Part shown: in pieces, positions 56,193 to 63,661 of the stretch | How the letters are laid out: each line of letters opens with the position of its first letter | Numbering within the stretch: the stretch's first letter is position 1 | Source: JAXLSZ01 sp046330315 | GTDB lineage: Bacteria; Actinomycetota; Thermoleophilia; Solirubrobacterales; 70-9 | Reading direction: 5' to 3' | DNA: 64,000 nucleotides | NCBI GenBank assembly: GCA_046330315.1 | Contig: JAXLSZ010000006.1 | Span: forward strand, 1-64,000 | Notes under the pieces: generated by a model | The model's input: the letters and a program-made list of their open reading frames with translations, nothing else | Told to the model about the DNA's origin: nothing | The model's database searches: none | Translations under genes and position numbers: made by a program

Positions 56193-57101
56193 TCAGCCGG
56201 CCAGGAAGCGACCCATCGCCCCGGCGTCGGCCCAGCGCACCGCATGGGTGACGAACGGATAGGCGCCGGCCTCGTCGAAGGTGAGTTCGAAGACCGCACC
56301 CCCGCCCGGCGGCACGGCCATCGTCGAGACGTCGTGCAGCGCCTCGTCGGGATTGCCGTCGTGCTGGGCCACGTCGAAGATCTCGCCAACCACGTGGAAG
56401 GCGCTCTCGAAGGTCGGCCCGGCATCGACCAGGTAGATCCGCACCCGCTTGCCGACAGGGACCTTGATCGGATGCCTGGCGTAGCGCTCCGCGAAGCCGT
56501 TGAAGACGACGTAGCGAGGCAGCTGCGTTCTCATCGCCGCGAGCGAGGGACGCAGGATCCCGCGGTCCAGCGGCCCGTAGAGCTCGCTCTGGACCAGCAC
56601 CATCTCCCTCGCGGGCGGCCGGCCCTCGGCCGGTTCGACGATGATCGCCCCGTACATGCCGCGGCCGATGTGCTGGAGCATGGGCGGCGTCCCGCAGTGG
56701 TACATGTAGACGCCGGGCCGCTTGGCCACGAATGAAAACGTGTGGGTCTTGCCCGGGGCGACCGAGACGAAACCCAGGTTGGGGGCGATCTCCGCAGCGT
56801 GGAAGTCGACCGAGTGGGCCATTCCGTGATGGCCCATCCCCGCATGGTGGGAGTTGTGCAGGGTCACCTCGACGGTGTCGCCCTCGCGGACCCGGATCAC
56901 CGGGGCTGGGACCGTGCCGTTGTAGGTCCAGGCACGCATGCGCACCCCGGCGGCGACGTGGACGGTCGCAGGCCTCGCGTCCAGGCGGACGTGGACGACA
57001 TCCGCCGCTGAAGCTGCCGGAAACGCCACGGTCACCAGCGTCGCGACACCCGCCACCAGCCCGACGATCGCCTTCCTGCCCACTGCCCGGATCCCTTCCA
57101 T
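56193..57101 (-). CDS. Two-domain NirK-like multicopper oxidase, active-site His missing
   Basis: 302 residues from ATG 57101 with GGGGG upstream. Signal peptide KAIVGLVAGVATLVTVAFPAASAAD. Type 1 copper ligands: His96, Cys136, His144, Met149 (YHCGTPPMLQHIGRGM). Type 2 ligands: His101 (AHSVDFH), His135 and His286 (PFVTHAVRW). The active-site Asp99 is present, but the catalytic His of nitrite reductases, expected in the HxxGxHGD region, is replaced: the segment reads FHVVGEIFD. Such two-domain members may be oxidases rather than nitrite reductases. Located outside the membrane. Upstream of three family A palindromes. Confidence 0.85.
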   Translation of the reverse strand: MEGIRAVGRKAIVGLVAGVATLVTVAFPAASAADVVHVRLDARPATVHVAAGVRMRAWTYNGTVPAPVIRVREGDTVEVTLHNSHHAGMGHHGMAHSVDFHAAEIAPNLGFVSVAPGKTHTFSFVAKRPGVYMYHCGTPPMLQHIGRGMYGAIIVEPAEGRPPAREMVLVQSELYGPLDRGILRPSLAAMRTQLPRYVVFNGFAERYARHPIKVPVGKRVRIYLVDAGPTFESAFHVVGEIFDVAQHDGNPDEALHDVSTMAVPPGGGAVFELTFDEAGAYPFVTHAVRWADAGAMGRFLAG

Positions 57102-57333
57102 CGTCACCCCCGATAGTTTTCCCCGCCGAATCGGGGTCGCCGCCCCGGAATCAGCTCCGCGGCAACAGATTACGCACCTCTGCGGCACCGCTTGCAAGCA
57201 ACTCTGCGGCACCGGCGCCCACAGGCTACCCCCTCGCCGTCCGCCGCTGCATCGGGGCGCAACCGATCCCTCGGCGTGGGCGAGTACTGAGCCCTTCTGC
57301 CCAGGCCGGACCGACGCTCTCCCCCAGCCTACC
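57102..57333. other. Upstream region of copper oxidase gene
   Basis: About 230 bases between the oxidase start and palindrome A5. A direct repeat TCTGCGGCACC occurs at about 57179 and 57203 around CTTGCAAG. No gene found on either strand; promoter elements for the oxidase probably lie in the first 100 bases, in the less GC-rich sequence near 57108-57120. Confidence 0.35.
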
Positions 57334-57382
57334 GACGTGGGACCTCTAACCGCTCGATATCAGGGACCAAAGGTCCCAGGTC
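57334..57382. repeat. Family A palindrome, copy A5
   Basis: 12-bp arms GACGTGGGACCT (57334-57345) and AGGTCCCAGGTC (57371-57382) with one mismatch, 25-base loop. First of three copies in 190 bases. Confidence 0.85.
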
Positions 57383-57408
57383 GAGGGTGCCGCCACCCCC
57401 CACTCAGG

Positions 57409-57449
57409 TGGGACCTCCAATCGCTGACCATCCGTGCTTGGAGGTCCCA
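57409..57449. repeat. Family A palindrome, copy A6
   Basis: Perfect 11-bp arms TGGGACCTCCA (57409-57419) and TGGAGGTCCCA (57439-57449), 19-base loop containing TCGCTGACCAT. Confidence 0.88.
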
Positions 57450-57476
57450 GGCCGGTGGAGGGGCGGGTATGTTCTG

Positions 57477-57521
57477 CGTGGGACCTCTAATCCCTGACCA
57501 TGCGTGAAAAAAGGTCCCACG
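57477..57521. repeat. Family A palindrome, copy A7
   Basis: 10-bp arms CGTGGGACCT (57477-57486) and AGGTCCCACG (57512-57521), 25-base loop starting CTAATCCCTGACC and ending with five A. Its right arm ends seven bases before the stop codon of the M20 peptidase gene. Confidence 0.88.
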
Positions 57522-57528
57522 TGGGGGG

Positions 57529-58830
57529 TCAGGGGGTGAGGGATTCGATGGCGTGGAGGTGGAACTCGGCCATCTCGACCAGGTCGGCGGTGGCGATGGC
57601 CTCGTCGGCGCCGTGCGCGGCGTCGCTGTAGGCGATCGGATCGGTGTGGAAGACCGGGGCGAAGCCGTAGGCGACGGTGCCGTGCTCCCTTCGCACCCAG
57701 TGGGAGTCCGTGAAGCCGGGGGTGATGACCGGGAAGAGCTCGGCGCCGGGGAGGCGCTCGGCGACGAAGGAAGCGCAGGCCTCGAACAGGGGCGTGCCGA
57801 CCGGTGATTCGGTACCGCCCACCAGCGGCTCGAGGAAGTCGAGCTCGTAGGTGACCTCGCCGCCGAGCGCGGCCGCGACGTGCTCGCGGACCTCCTCGGG
57901 TCCCTGGCCTGGCAGCGCGCGGCAGTCGCAGATCACGTCGGCGAAGGGGGGAATCACGTTGGCCGGCTCGGTGGTCCGAAGCCCGGTCGGGGTGACCGTC
58001 ATCCTGGTCAGCGCCGGCATCAGCGCCCCGAGAATCGGGTGCTCGCCCTCCGCCCAGGCGACCGCCCGGTCGGGATCGAGGGGCGCTCCGAGGGAATCCA
58101 GGGCCCCCGCCAGTGAGGAGGGCACCCTGCCCTGGGCCCGGTGGGCGAGAAGCCGGCGGATCGCGGTCGCCGCGTGCTCGAGGGGGTTGTCCCCACGCGA
58201 GGGGACCGATGCGTGGGCGGCGGTGCCGCGAACCCGCACCCGCAGGGAGCTGACCAGCTTCTCACCGACCGAGACGATGACGATGCGGCGGCCTCCGGCC
58301 AGCTCCAGCGCCAGGCCGCCCCCCTCGTTGAGCGCGTAGTCGCAGCGCAGATCGGGGCGCTCGCGCACCAGCCAGGACATCCCCACGTCGGAGACGTTGC
58401 GCTCCTCGTCGGATTCGGCCACCAGCACCACGTCCCCGGCCGGTCGCCGGCCGCTGCGGGCGAAGGCCGCCAGCGCCACGGCCCGGGCCGCGACCTCGCC
58501 CTTCATGTCCACCGCACCGCGCCCGAACAGGCGCCCGTCCCGCACGACGCCCTCGAACGGCGGCACCGTCCAATTGGCTGCGGGAGCGGGCACGACGTCG
58601 GTGTGGCCCATCAGCATCAGCGATGGGCCACCGTCCCCCTCGATCCTCGCCACCAGGTTGAGCCGCTCGGGGTCTGGCCCGGCCAGCTCGCACTCCACCC
58701 CGGCACCCTCCAGGTGGGCGGCGAGGTGACGGGCCGCGGCGGTCTCTGCCCCGGGCGGGCTGGAGGTGTCGATGCGGATCAGCTCCCGCGCGAGGCCGAC
58801 GACCTCCTCGCGGAGCGCGGCTCCGCCCAT
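57529..58830 (-). CDS. M20-family metallopeptidase/deacylase
   Basis: 433 residues from ATG 58830, sharing one base with the stop of the P1 peptidase gene. Zinc ligands: His in LMLMGHTDVVPAP, Asp in GRGAVDMKGEVAA, Glu pair in VAESDEERNVSD, and His near TDSHWVRREHG / DAAHGADEAIA. Dimerisation domain in between (AAHASVPSRGDNPLEHA). This branch (ArgE/DapE/ACY1-like) removes acyl groups or cleaves dipeptides. Last gene of the peptide-uptake operon, so probably cleaves imported di- or acyl-peptides. Confidence 0.9.
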   Translation of the reverse strand: MGGAALREEVVGLARELIRIDTSSPPGAETAAARHLAAHLEGAGVECELAGPDPERLNLVARIEGDGGPSLMLMGHTDVVPAPAANWTVPPFEGVVRDGRLFGRGAVDMKGEVAARAVALAAFARSGRRPAGDVVLVAESDEERNVSDVGMSWLVRERPDLRCDYALNEGGGLALELAGGRRIVIVSVGEKLVSSLRVRVRGTAAHASVPSRGDNPLEHAATAIRRLLAHRAQGRVPSSLAGALDSLGAPLDPDRAVAWAEGEHPILGALMPALTRMTVTPTGLRTTEPANVIPPFADVICDCRALPGQGPEEVREHVAAALGGEVTYELDFLEPLVGGTESPVGTPLFEACASFVAERLPGAELFPVITPGFTDSHWVRREHGTVAYGFAPVFHTDPIAYSDAAHGADEAIATADLVEMAEFHLHAIESLTP

Positions 58831-59807
58831 CACCGCGGCGCGCCGCCGCCCGCCAGCTCGTCGCGGGCCGGGGCCAGCCGGCGAGCTTCCTCGACGGGGA
58901 AGGCGTCCTGGAGGCTGCCGTCGAGGCGGCGGCCCGGCCGCGCCGCGACCAGGCAGTTGAAGACCGCCTCGTGGGCGGCCTCGAAGGCCGCCGCGAAAAA
59001 CGGGTTGAGCTGATCGCCGCGCATCCCCTCATCCCCGGACGTGCAGAACGCCATGCCGATCTCCCCGGAGCCGTCGGCGGCATAGGACCCGCAGCGGGCA
59101 AGCCCGAGCAGGGGGCGGAGGGCGAGCCTTCGAAGCTGCTGGGCGGAGAGCGGCGCGTCGGTCGCGCAGACCGTGATGCACGAGCCGCGATCCTCGGAGC
59201 CCCCCGGCTCCGGCTCGAGGCTGGTCCCGAGCAGGTCCAGGTACTCGCGGTCCCCAAAGTTGCAGAGCAGCAGCACGCCCACCCGGTGCTCTCCCACGAC
59301 CCGCGAGGCCGTGCCGATGCCACCCGGAAACCCGAAGCAGCTCATGCCGGTCCCGGCCCCGACGGACCCCTCGGCGACCTCGGGGCCGAGGGCGCCCAGC
59401 GCCCGCTCGACGTCCTCGGCGACGACCGTCGCGGAGTCGGCCATCGGCCCGTCGTCGCACTCCCCGACCACCGGCAGGACGGCGTCGCCGGGGCCCGGCT
59501 CGGAGGCCACCATGGCGGCGTGGTGCACGATCCCGACCGCGTGCGTGCCGCAGAGGTAGACCGGCGTCTCGATCGTGCCCCGCTCGTCGATCTCGAGCCT
59601 GCCGGTCAGCTCCCCCATCCCGTTGACGACCGCCGCCCCGGCCCGCGCAGGCAGCGACGGGGGGGCGATCACGGTGACGCCGGTGCGCTCGCCGCTGGCG
59701 GCCTGGGAGTGGCCGACCCGCACCCCCGGCACGTCGGTGATCGCGTTGCGCTCCCCGGTCGGCAGCCAGCCCACCGGCCCGGCTATCTCACGCCAGCGAT
59801 CAGCCAC
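58830..59807 (-). CDS. P1-family peptidase (DmpA-like L-aminopeptidase/D-esterase)
   Basis: 325 residues from GTG 59807, overlapping the OppF stop by eight bases; an ATG at 59834 is also possible. GERNAITDVPGVRVGHSQAA is the family N-terminus and GSVGAGTGMSCFGFPGGIGTASR is the region of the autocatalytic cleavage site, where the usual Asn-Ser/Thr nucleophile is made. Members form Ntn-hydrolase-like alpha/beta subunits with D- or beta-amino-acid peptidase activity. The operon places it after uptake. Confidence 0.87.
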   Translation of the reverse strand: MADRWREIAGPVGWLPTGERNAITDVPGVRVGHSQAASGERTGVTVIAPPSLPARAGAAVVNGMGELTGRLEIDERGTIETPVYLCGTHAVGIVHHAAMVASEPGPGDAVLPVVGECDDGPMADSATVVAEDVERALGALGPEVAEGSVGAGTGMSCFGFPGGIGTASRVVGEHRVGVLLLCNFGDREYLDLLGTSLEPEPGGSEDRGSCITVCATDAPLSAQQLRRLALRPLLGLARCGSYAADGSGEIGMAFCTSGDEGMRGDQLNPFFAAAFEAAHEAVFNCLVAARPGRRLDGSLQDAFPVEEARRLAPARDELAGGGAPR

Positions 59808-60783
59808 CGGCTCCCGCTCCGGCGGTCGCCGCATGCTCGGGGTCGTGGAGCAGGCAGGCCGCCATCTGCCCCTCAGCGCCGGTCGCGACCAGGCCGGGAT
59901 CGACCCGGTCGCAGGGCTCGAACCGACGGGGGCAGCGCGGGTGGAACCTGCACCCCGCCGGCAGGTTGGTGGCGTCGGGGAGCTCGCCCCCGAGCAGCTC
60001 ACGCCGCCCCCCGCCCCCTGCGACGGGCACCGGGATCGCGTCGACCAGCGCTTCGGTGTAGGGGTGGCGGGGACGCTCGATCACGTCCACGGCGGCGCCG
60101 CGCTCCACGACCCTGCCGAGGTACATCACCGCCAGCCTGTCGCAGAGCGACCAGGCGAGGCTGAGGTCGTGGGTGATGAACAGCAGCGCCAGGCCGCGAC
60201 GCTCCTGCAACCCCGCCAGCACCGTGAGGATCTGGGCCCGCACGGAGGCATCGAGCATCGAGACCGGCTCGTCGCAGATCAGTCCCTCGGGCTCGAGCAC
60301 GAGCGCCGCGGCGATCGCCACCCGCTGGCGCTGGCCGCCGGAGAGCTGGTGCGGGTAGCGGTCGCCGAAGCGCTCGGGGTCCAGACCGACGTCCGAGAGC
60401 GCCCGCTGCACCCGCTCCCCGTGCTCCTCCCGCGGGACCCTCTGGACGATCAGGGGCTCGGCGACGATCGAGCGCACCCTCTGACGCGGGTTGAGGGTCT
60501 GGTAGGGATCCTGGAAGATCATCTGCACGCGGTGGCGCAAATCCGCCAGGCCGCCCTTCCCCTCCACCGCCCGGCCGTGCAGGAGGACCTCCCCGGCCGC
60601 GGGCTCGACCAGCCCCAGCAGGGCCCGGGCAAGGGTGGACTTGCCGCAGCCCGACTCCCCCACCACCCCGAAGATCTCGCCCGGACGCCAGTCGAGCGAG
60701 ACCCCGTCCACGGCCCGGGTCGTCCCGCCTCGCACCTTGAAGGCGACGGCCAGGTCGCGCGCCTCCATCAGCGGCCCGCTCAC
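59800..60783 (-). CDS. oppF: Oligopeptide ABC transporter ATP-binding protein OppF-type
   Basis: 327 residues from GTG 60783, overlapping oppD stop by four bases. Walker A ESGCGKSTLARALLG, signature HQLSGGQRQRVAIAAALV, Walker B GLICDEPVSMLDAS. C-terminal peptide-specific extension with AGCRFHPRCPRRFEPC, the Cys motif that binds an iron-sulfur cluster in some Opp/Dpp ATPases. Pairs with OppD. Confidence 0.92.
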   Translation of the reverse strand: MSGPLMEARDLAVAFKVRGGTTRAVDGVSLDWRPGEIFGVVGESGCGKSTLARALLGLVEPAAGEVLLHGRAVEGKGGLADLRHRVQMIFQDPYQTLNPRQRVRSIVAEPLIVQRVPREEHGERVQRALSDVGLDPERFGDRYPHQLSGGQRQRVAIAAALVLEPEGLICDEPVSMLDASVRAQILTVLAGLQERRGLALLFITHDLSLAWSLCDRLAVMYLGRVVERGAAVDVIERPRHPYTEALVDAIPVPVAGGGGRRELLGGELPDATNLPAGCRFHPRCPRRFEPCDRVDPGLVATGAEGQMAACLLHDPEHAATAGAGAGG

Positions 60784-61781
60784 CGCCCGCCTCCCGCGAC
60801 GACCTGCTCGGGCCACGAGGACCAGGGTGCGAAGTGGCAGGCGCTGGCGTGCCCCCCGGCGACCTCGGTGAGCGGCGGATCGGTGCCACAGCGCTCCCGT
60901 GCATAGGGACAGCGCGGCCGGAATCGACAGCCCTCGGGTAGGGCGCCCGGGTCGGGAGGCGCGCCGGGGATCGGCGCGGCAAGCCCCCGCTCGCCGCCGA
61001 TCACCGGCAGCGAGTCGAGCAGCCGTTTCGTGTAGGGGTGCTGGGGAGCGTCGAAGACCGACTCCACGCTGCCGACCTCGACGATCCGGCCCGCGTACAT
61101 GATCGCGATCCGGTCGCAGGTCTCGGCGAGGACGCCGAGGTCGTGCGAGATCAGGATCAGGGCCAGCCCGAGCCGCTCGCGGAGCTGTTCGAGGAGCTGG
61201 AGGACCTGCGCCTGCATGACCACGTCGAGGGCGGTGGTCGGCTCGTCCGCGATCACCAGCGAGGGGTCGCAGGCGAGCGCCAGGGCGATCATCACCCGCT
61301 GGCGCTGGCCCCCGGAGAGCTGGTGGGGGTAGCGGTGCCCGAGCGCCGGGGTCAGGCCGACCGTCCTCAGCAGCTCGGCGATCCGCTCGCGCACCTCGCG
61401 CGCCTTCGGCCGGCGCTCGTGCAGGCGGATCGCCTCGGCGATCTGCGAATCGACCCGCTGCACGGGGTCCAGCGAGTTCATCGCGCCCTGGAAGACCAGC
61501 GAGATGTGCCGCCAGCGGACCAGTCCCATCCCCGCCTCGGTCCGCTTCTCTATGTTGATCGGCTCCTCGGCACCGGGCGGCCGCAGGGTCAGCCTGCCCG
61601 ACTGATGCAGGCTCGGCGGCAGAAGCTTCATCAGCGCCAGGGCGGTGGTCGTCTTCCCGCAGCCCGACTCGCCGGCCAGGCCCAGGGCCTCGCCCGGCCC
61701 CAGCGTGAAGTCAACCCCGTCGACGATCGGGCCGTCGGCGTGCTCGACGCGAAGGTCGCTGACCTCGAGCAGTGCGCTCAC
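60780..61781 (-). CDS. oppD: Oligopeptide ABC transporter ATP-binding protein OppD-type
   Basis: 333 residues from GTG 61781, overlapping oppC stop by four bases. Walker A ESGCGKTTTALALMK, signature HQLSGGQRQRVMIALAL, Walker B LVIADEPTTALDV, C-terminal EGCRFRPRCPYARERC cysteine motif. Differs from OppF in the TLRPPGAEEPINIEKR insert after Walker A. Together they energise the OppB/OppC channel. Confidence 0.92.
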   Translation of the reverse strand: MSALLEVSDLRVEHADGPIVDGVDFTLGPGEALGLAGESGCGKTTTALALMKLLPPSLHQSGRLTLRPPGAEEPINIEKRTEAGMGLVRWRHISLVFQGAMNSLDPVQRVDSQIAEAIRLHERRPKAREVRERIAELLRTVGLTPALGHRYPHQLSGGQRQRVMIALALACDPSLVIADEPTTALDVVMQAQVLQLLEQLRERLGLALILISHDLGVLAETCDRIAIMYAGRIVEVGSVESVFDAPQHPYTKRLLDSLPVIGGERGLAAPIPGAPPDPGALPEGCRFRPRCPYARERCGTDPPLTEVAGGHASACHFAPWSSWPEQVVAGGGR

Positions 61782-62686
61782 CGGTGCTCCCGCAGCCGCG
61801 GGTTGACGTGCTCCTCGAGCAGGTAGCCGAGGATCGAGACGGCCAGCACCAGGGTCGTGATGCACAGGCCCGGCGGGATCACGTACCACCAGGCGCCGGC
61901 GCTCGGCGCCCCGGCGTTGAAGGCGTTCTCGAGCATCGTCCCCCAGGAGATCCTGGTCGGGTCACCGAGCCCGAGGAAAGCGAGCGCCGACTCCGAGAGG
62001 ATCGCCACGGCGACGATCAGCACGGTGTTGGCGAAGATCAGCGGCAGGGTGTTGGGAAGGATGTGGACGCGGATGATGTAGCCGTCGCCCGCCCCCAGCG
62101 CCCGGGCCCGCTCGACGAAGGCGCGCTCGCGTAGGGTCAGCACCTGCGCGCGGACGATCCTCCCCGTCCCGGCCCAGGAGGTCAGCCCGATCACCGCGAT
62201 CAGCACGCCGAGCGAGGGGCTCAGCAGCCTCGCCAGGACGATCATCAGCGGCAGGGTCGGGATCACCAGGAACCAGTTCTCCAGCGGGTCGAGGATGCGG
62301 TCGGTCCAGCCCCCGAAGTAGCCGCCGGCCAGCCCCACCGCGGCGCCCAGCACCGCCGAGATCACCGCCGCCGAGAAGCCCACGATGATCGAGACCTGCG
62401 CCCCGACCAGAAGCTGGGAGAGCACGTCGGAGCCGAACTCGGTCGTGCCGAGCGGGTGGTCGGCGCTGATCCCCTTCAGCACCTGCAGGCTGGAGGCGTT
62501 GGGGTCATACGGCGCGACCGTGCTGCCGAGCAGCGCCATCAGGCAGAAGAGGCCGACGATGGCGAGCCCGAACCGCCCCCTCCAGGTGTGCAGGAAGAGG
62601 TCGCGCACGGTCCGCTCCGGGGCGGTGCTGCTGGTCACCGAGGTGATCGCGACGCCCGCCTCTGCAGCTTCGGCGACGTCGGTCAC
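61778..62686 (-). CDS. oppC: Oligopeptide ABC transporter permease OppC-type
   Basis: 302 residues from GTG 62686. About six membrane segments; N-terminal RDLFLHTWRGRFGLAIVGLFCLMALLGSTVAPYDPN and HPLGTTEFGSDVLSQLLVGAQVS are OppC hallmarks, and the EAA-like loop ERARALGAGDGYIIRVHILPNTLP contacts the ATPase. Overlaps oppB by four bases. Confidence 0.92.
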   Translation of the reverse strand: MTDVAEAAEAGVAITSVTSSTAPERTVRDLFLHTWRGRFGLAIVGLFCLMALLGSTVAPYDPNASSLQVLKGISADHPLGTTEFGSDVLSQLLVGAQVSIIVGFSAAVISAVLGAAVGLAGGYFGGWTDRILDPLENWFLVIPTLPLMIVLARLLSPSLGVLIAVIGLTSWAGTGRIVRAQVLTLRERAFVERARALGAGDGYIIRVHILPNTLPLIFANTVLIVAVAILSESALAFLGLGDPTRISWGTMLENAFNAGAPSAGAWWYVIPPGLCITTLVLAVSILGYLLEEHVNPRLREHR

Positions 62687-63651
62687 TTCGACTGCACCCG
62701 CGGGTCGAGGTAGAAGTAGAGGCAGTCGGCGGCGAAGTTGGCGAGGATCACGCCCGCCGAGAAGATCAGGAAGGTTCCCTGCAGCACCGGGAAGTCCTTG
62801 TCGTTGATCGCGTCGAAGGTGAGCTGACCGAGTCCCGGCCAGGAGAAGACAGTCTCGATCGTGATCGCCCCCCCGACCACCGCGCCGAACTGGATCGCCG
62901 CGAGCGTGACCAGCGGCAGCAGCGCGTTGGGCACCGCGTGGCGGCGCACCACCCGGTCCCAGGGGAGCCCGGTCGCCCGCTTCACGGTGACGAAGTCCTC
63001 GGTGAGGACGTCCACCATCGAGGAGCGCATGATCAGGAAGTACTGGCCCAGCAGCATCAGGGTCATCGCCGTCGCCGGGAGCACCAAGTGGTTGGCGACG
63101 TCGAGGGCCTGGTCGAGGAAGCCGGAGAACTCGACCCCCGGCGTCTCCTGCTGCCCGGCCGGGAAGATCGGGATCTCGACCGCGAAGAGGATGATCAGGA
63201 TGATCCCGATCCAGTACTCGGGGGCGGCGTAGGTGAACAGGCTGAAGCCCAGCAGGCCGTCGTCGGCCTTCCTGCCGCGCCTGGTCGCCGCCACCACCCC
63301 CATCCAGGCGCCGATCACCGTCGCCAGCAACGTCCCGGTGCCGACCAGGAGCAGCGTCCAGGGCAGCGCGTCGCGGATCTCGGCCCAGACCGGGCGACGG
63401 GTCTGCTGGCCGGTTCCGAGGTCGAGCCGCACCGTGTCGCCGAGGTAGGCGACGAACTGGCCCAGCAGCGGCTTGTCGAGCCCGTAGTCGGCCCTCAGCT
63501 TCTCGATCTCCTGCGGGGTGGCGCGCGGCAGCTTGGCGAGCTGCGTCGTCGGGTCGCCCATCACCCGGAACAGGAAGAAGTTGAAGACGAGGACGAAGAC
63601 GAAGGTCAGAAACGCGGCCGTCGCCTTGCCCGCGAGCCAGCGTCCGCTCAA
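62683..63651 (-). CDS. oppB: Oligopeptide ABC transporter permease OppB-type
   Basis: 322 residues from TTG 63651, 10 bases after the binding-protein stop. First membrane segment FLTFVFVLVFNFFLFRVMGDP, KLRADYGLDKPLLGQFVAYLGDTVRLDLG is the family loop and TVKRATGLPWDRVVRRHAVPNALLPLVT the ATPase-contact loop. No strong ribosome site is seen, so translation depends on the upstream gene. Confidence 0.9.
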   Translation of the reverse strand: MSGRWLAGKATAAFLTFVFVLVFNFFLFRVMGDPTTQLAKLPRATPQEIEKLRADYGLDKPLLGQFVAYLGDTVRLDLGTGQQTRRPVWAEIRDALPWTLLLVGTGTLLATVIGAWMGVVAATRRGRKADDGLLGFSLFTYAAPEYWIGIILIILFAVEIPIFPAGQQETPGVEFSGFLDQALDVANHLVLPATAMTLMLLGQYFLIMRSSMVDVLTEDFVTVKRATGLPWDRVVRRHAVPNALLPLVTLAAIQFGAVVGGAITIETVFSWPGLGQLTFDAINDKDFPVLQGTFLIFSAGVILANFAADCLYFYLDPRVQSK

Positions 63652-63661
63652 GCGCCGCTCC

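Noticed and set aside
8237..57521. Family A and B hairpins as ordinary intrinsic terminators
   Set aside because: They lack T-runs and share sequence in arms and loops between unrelated genes; a terminator function may coexist but does not explain the conservation.
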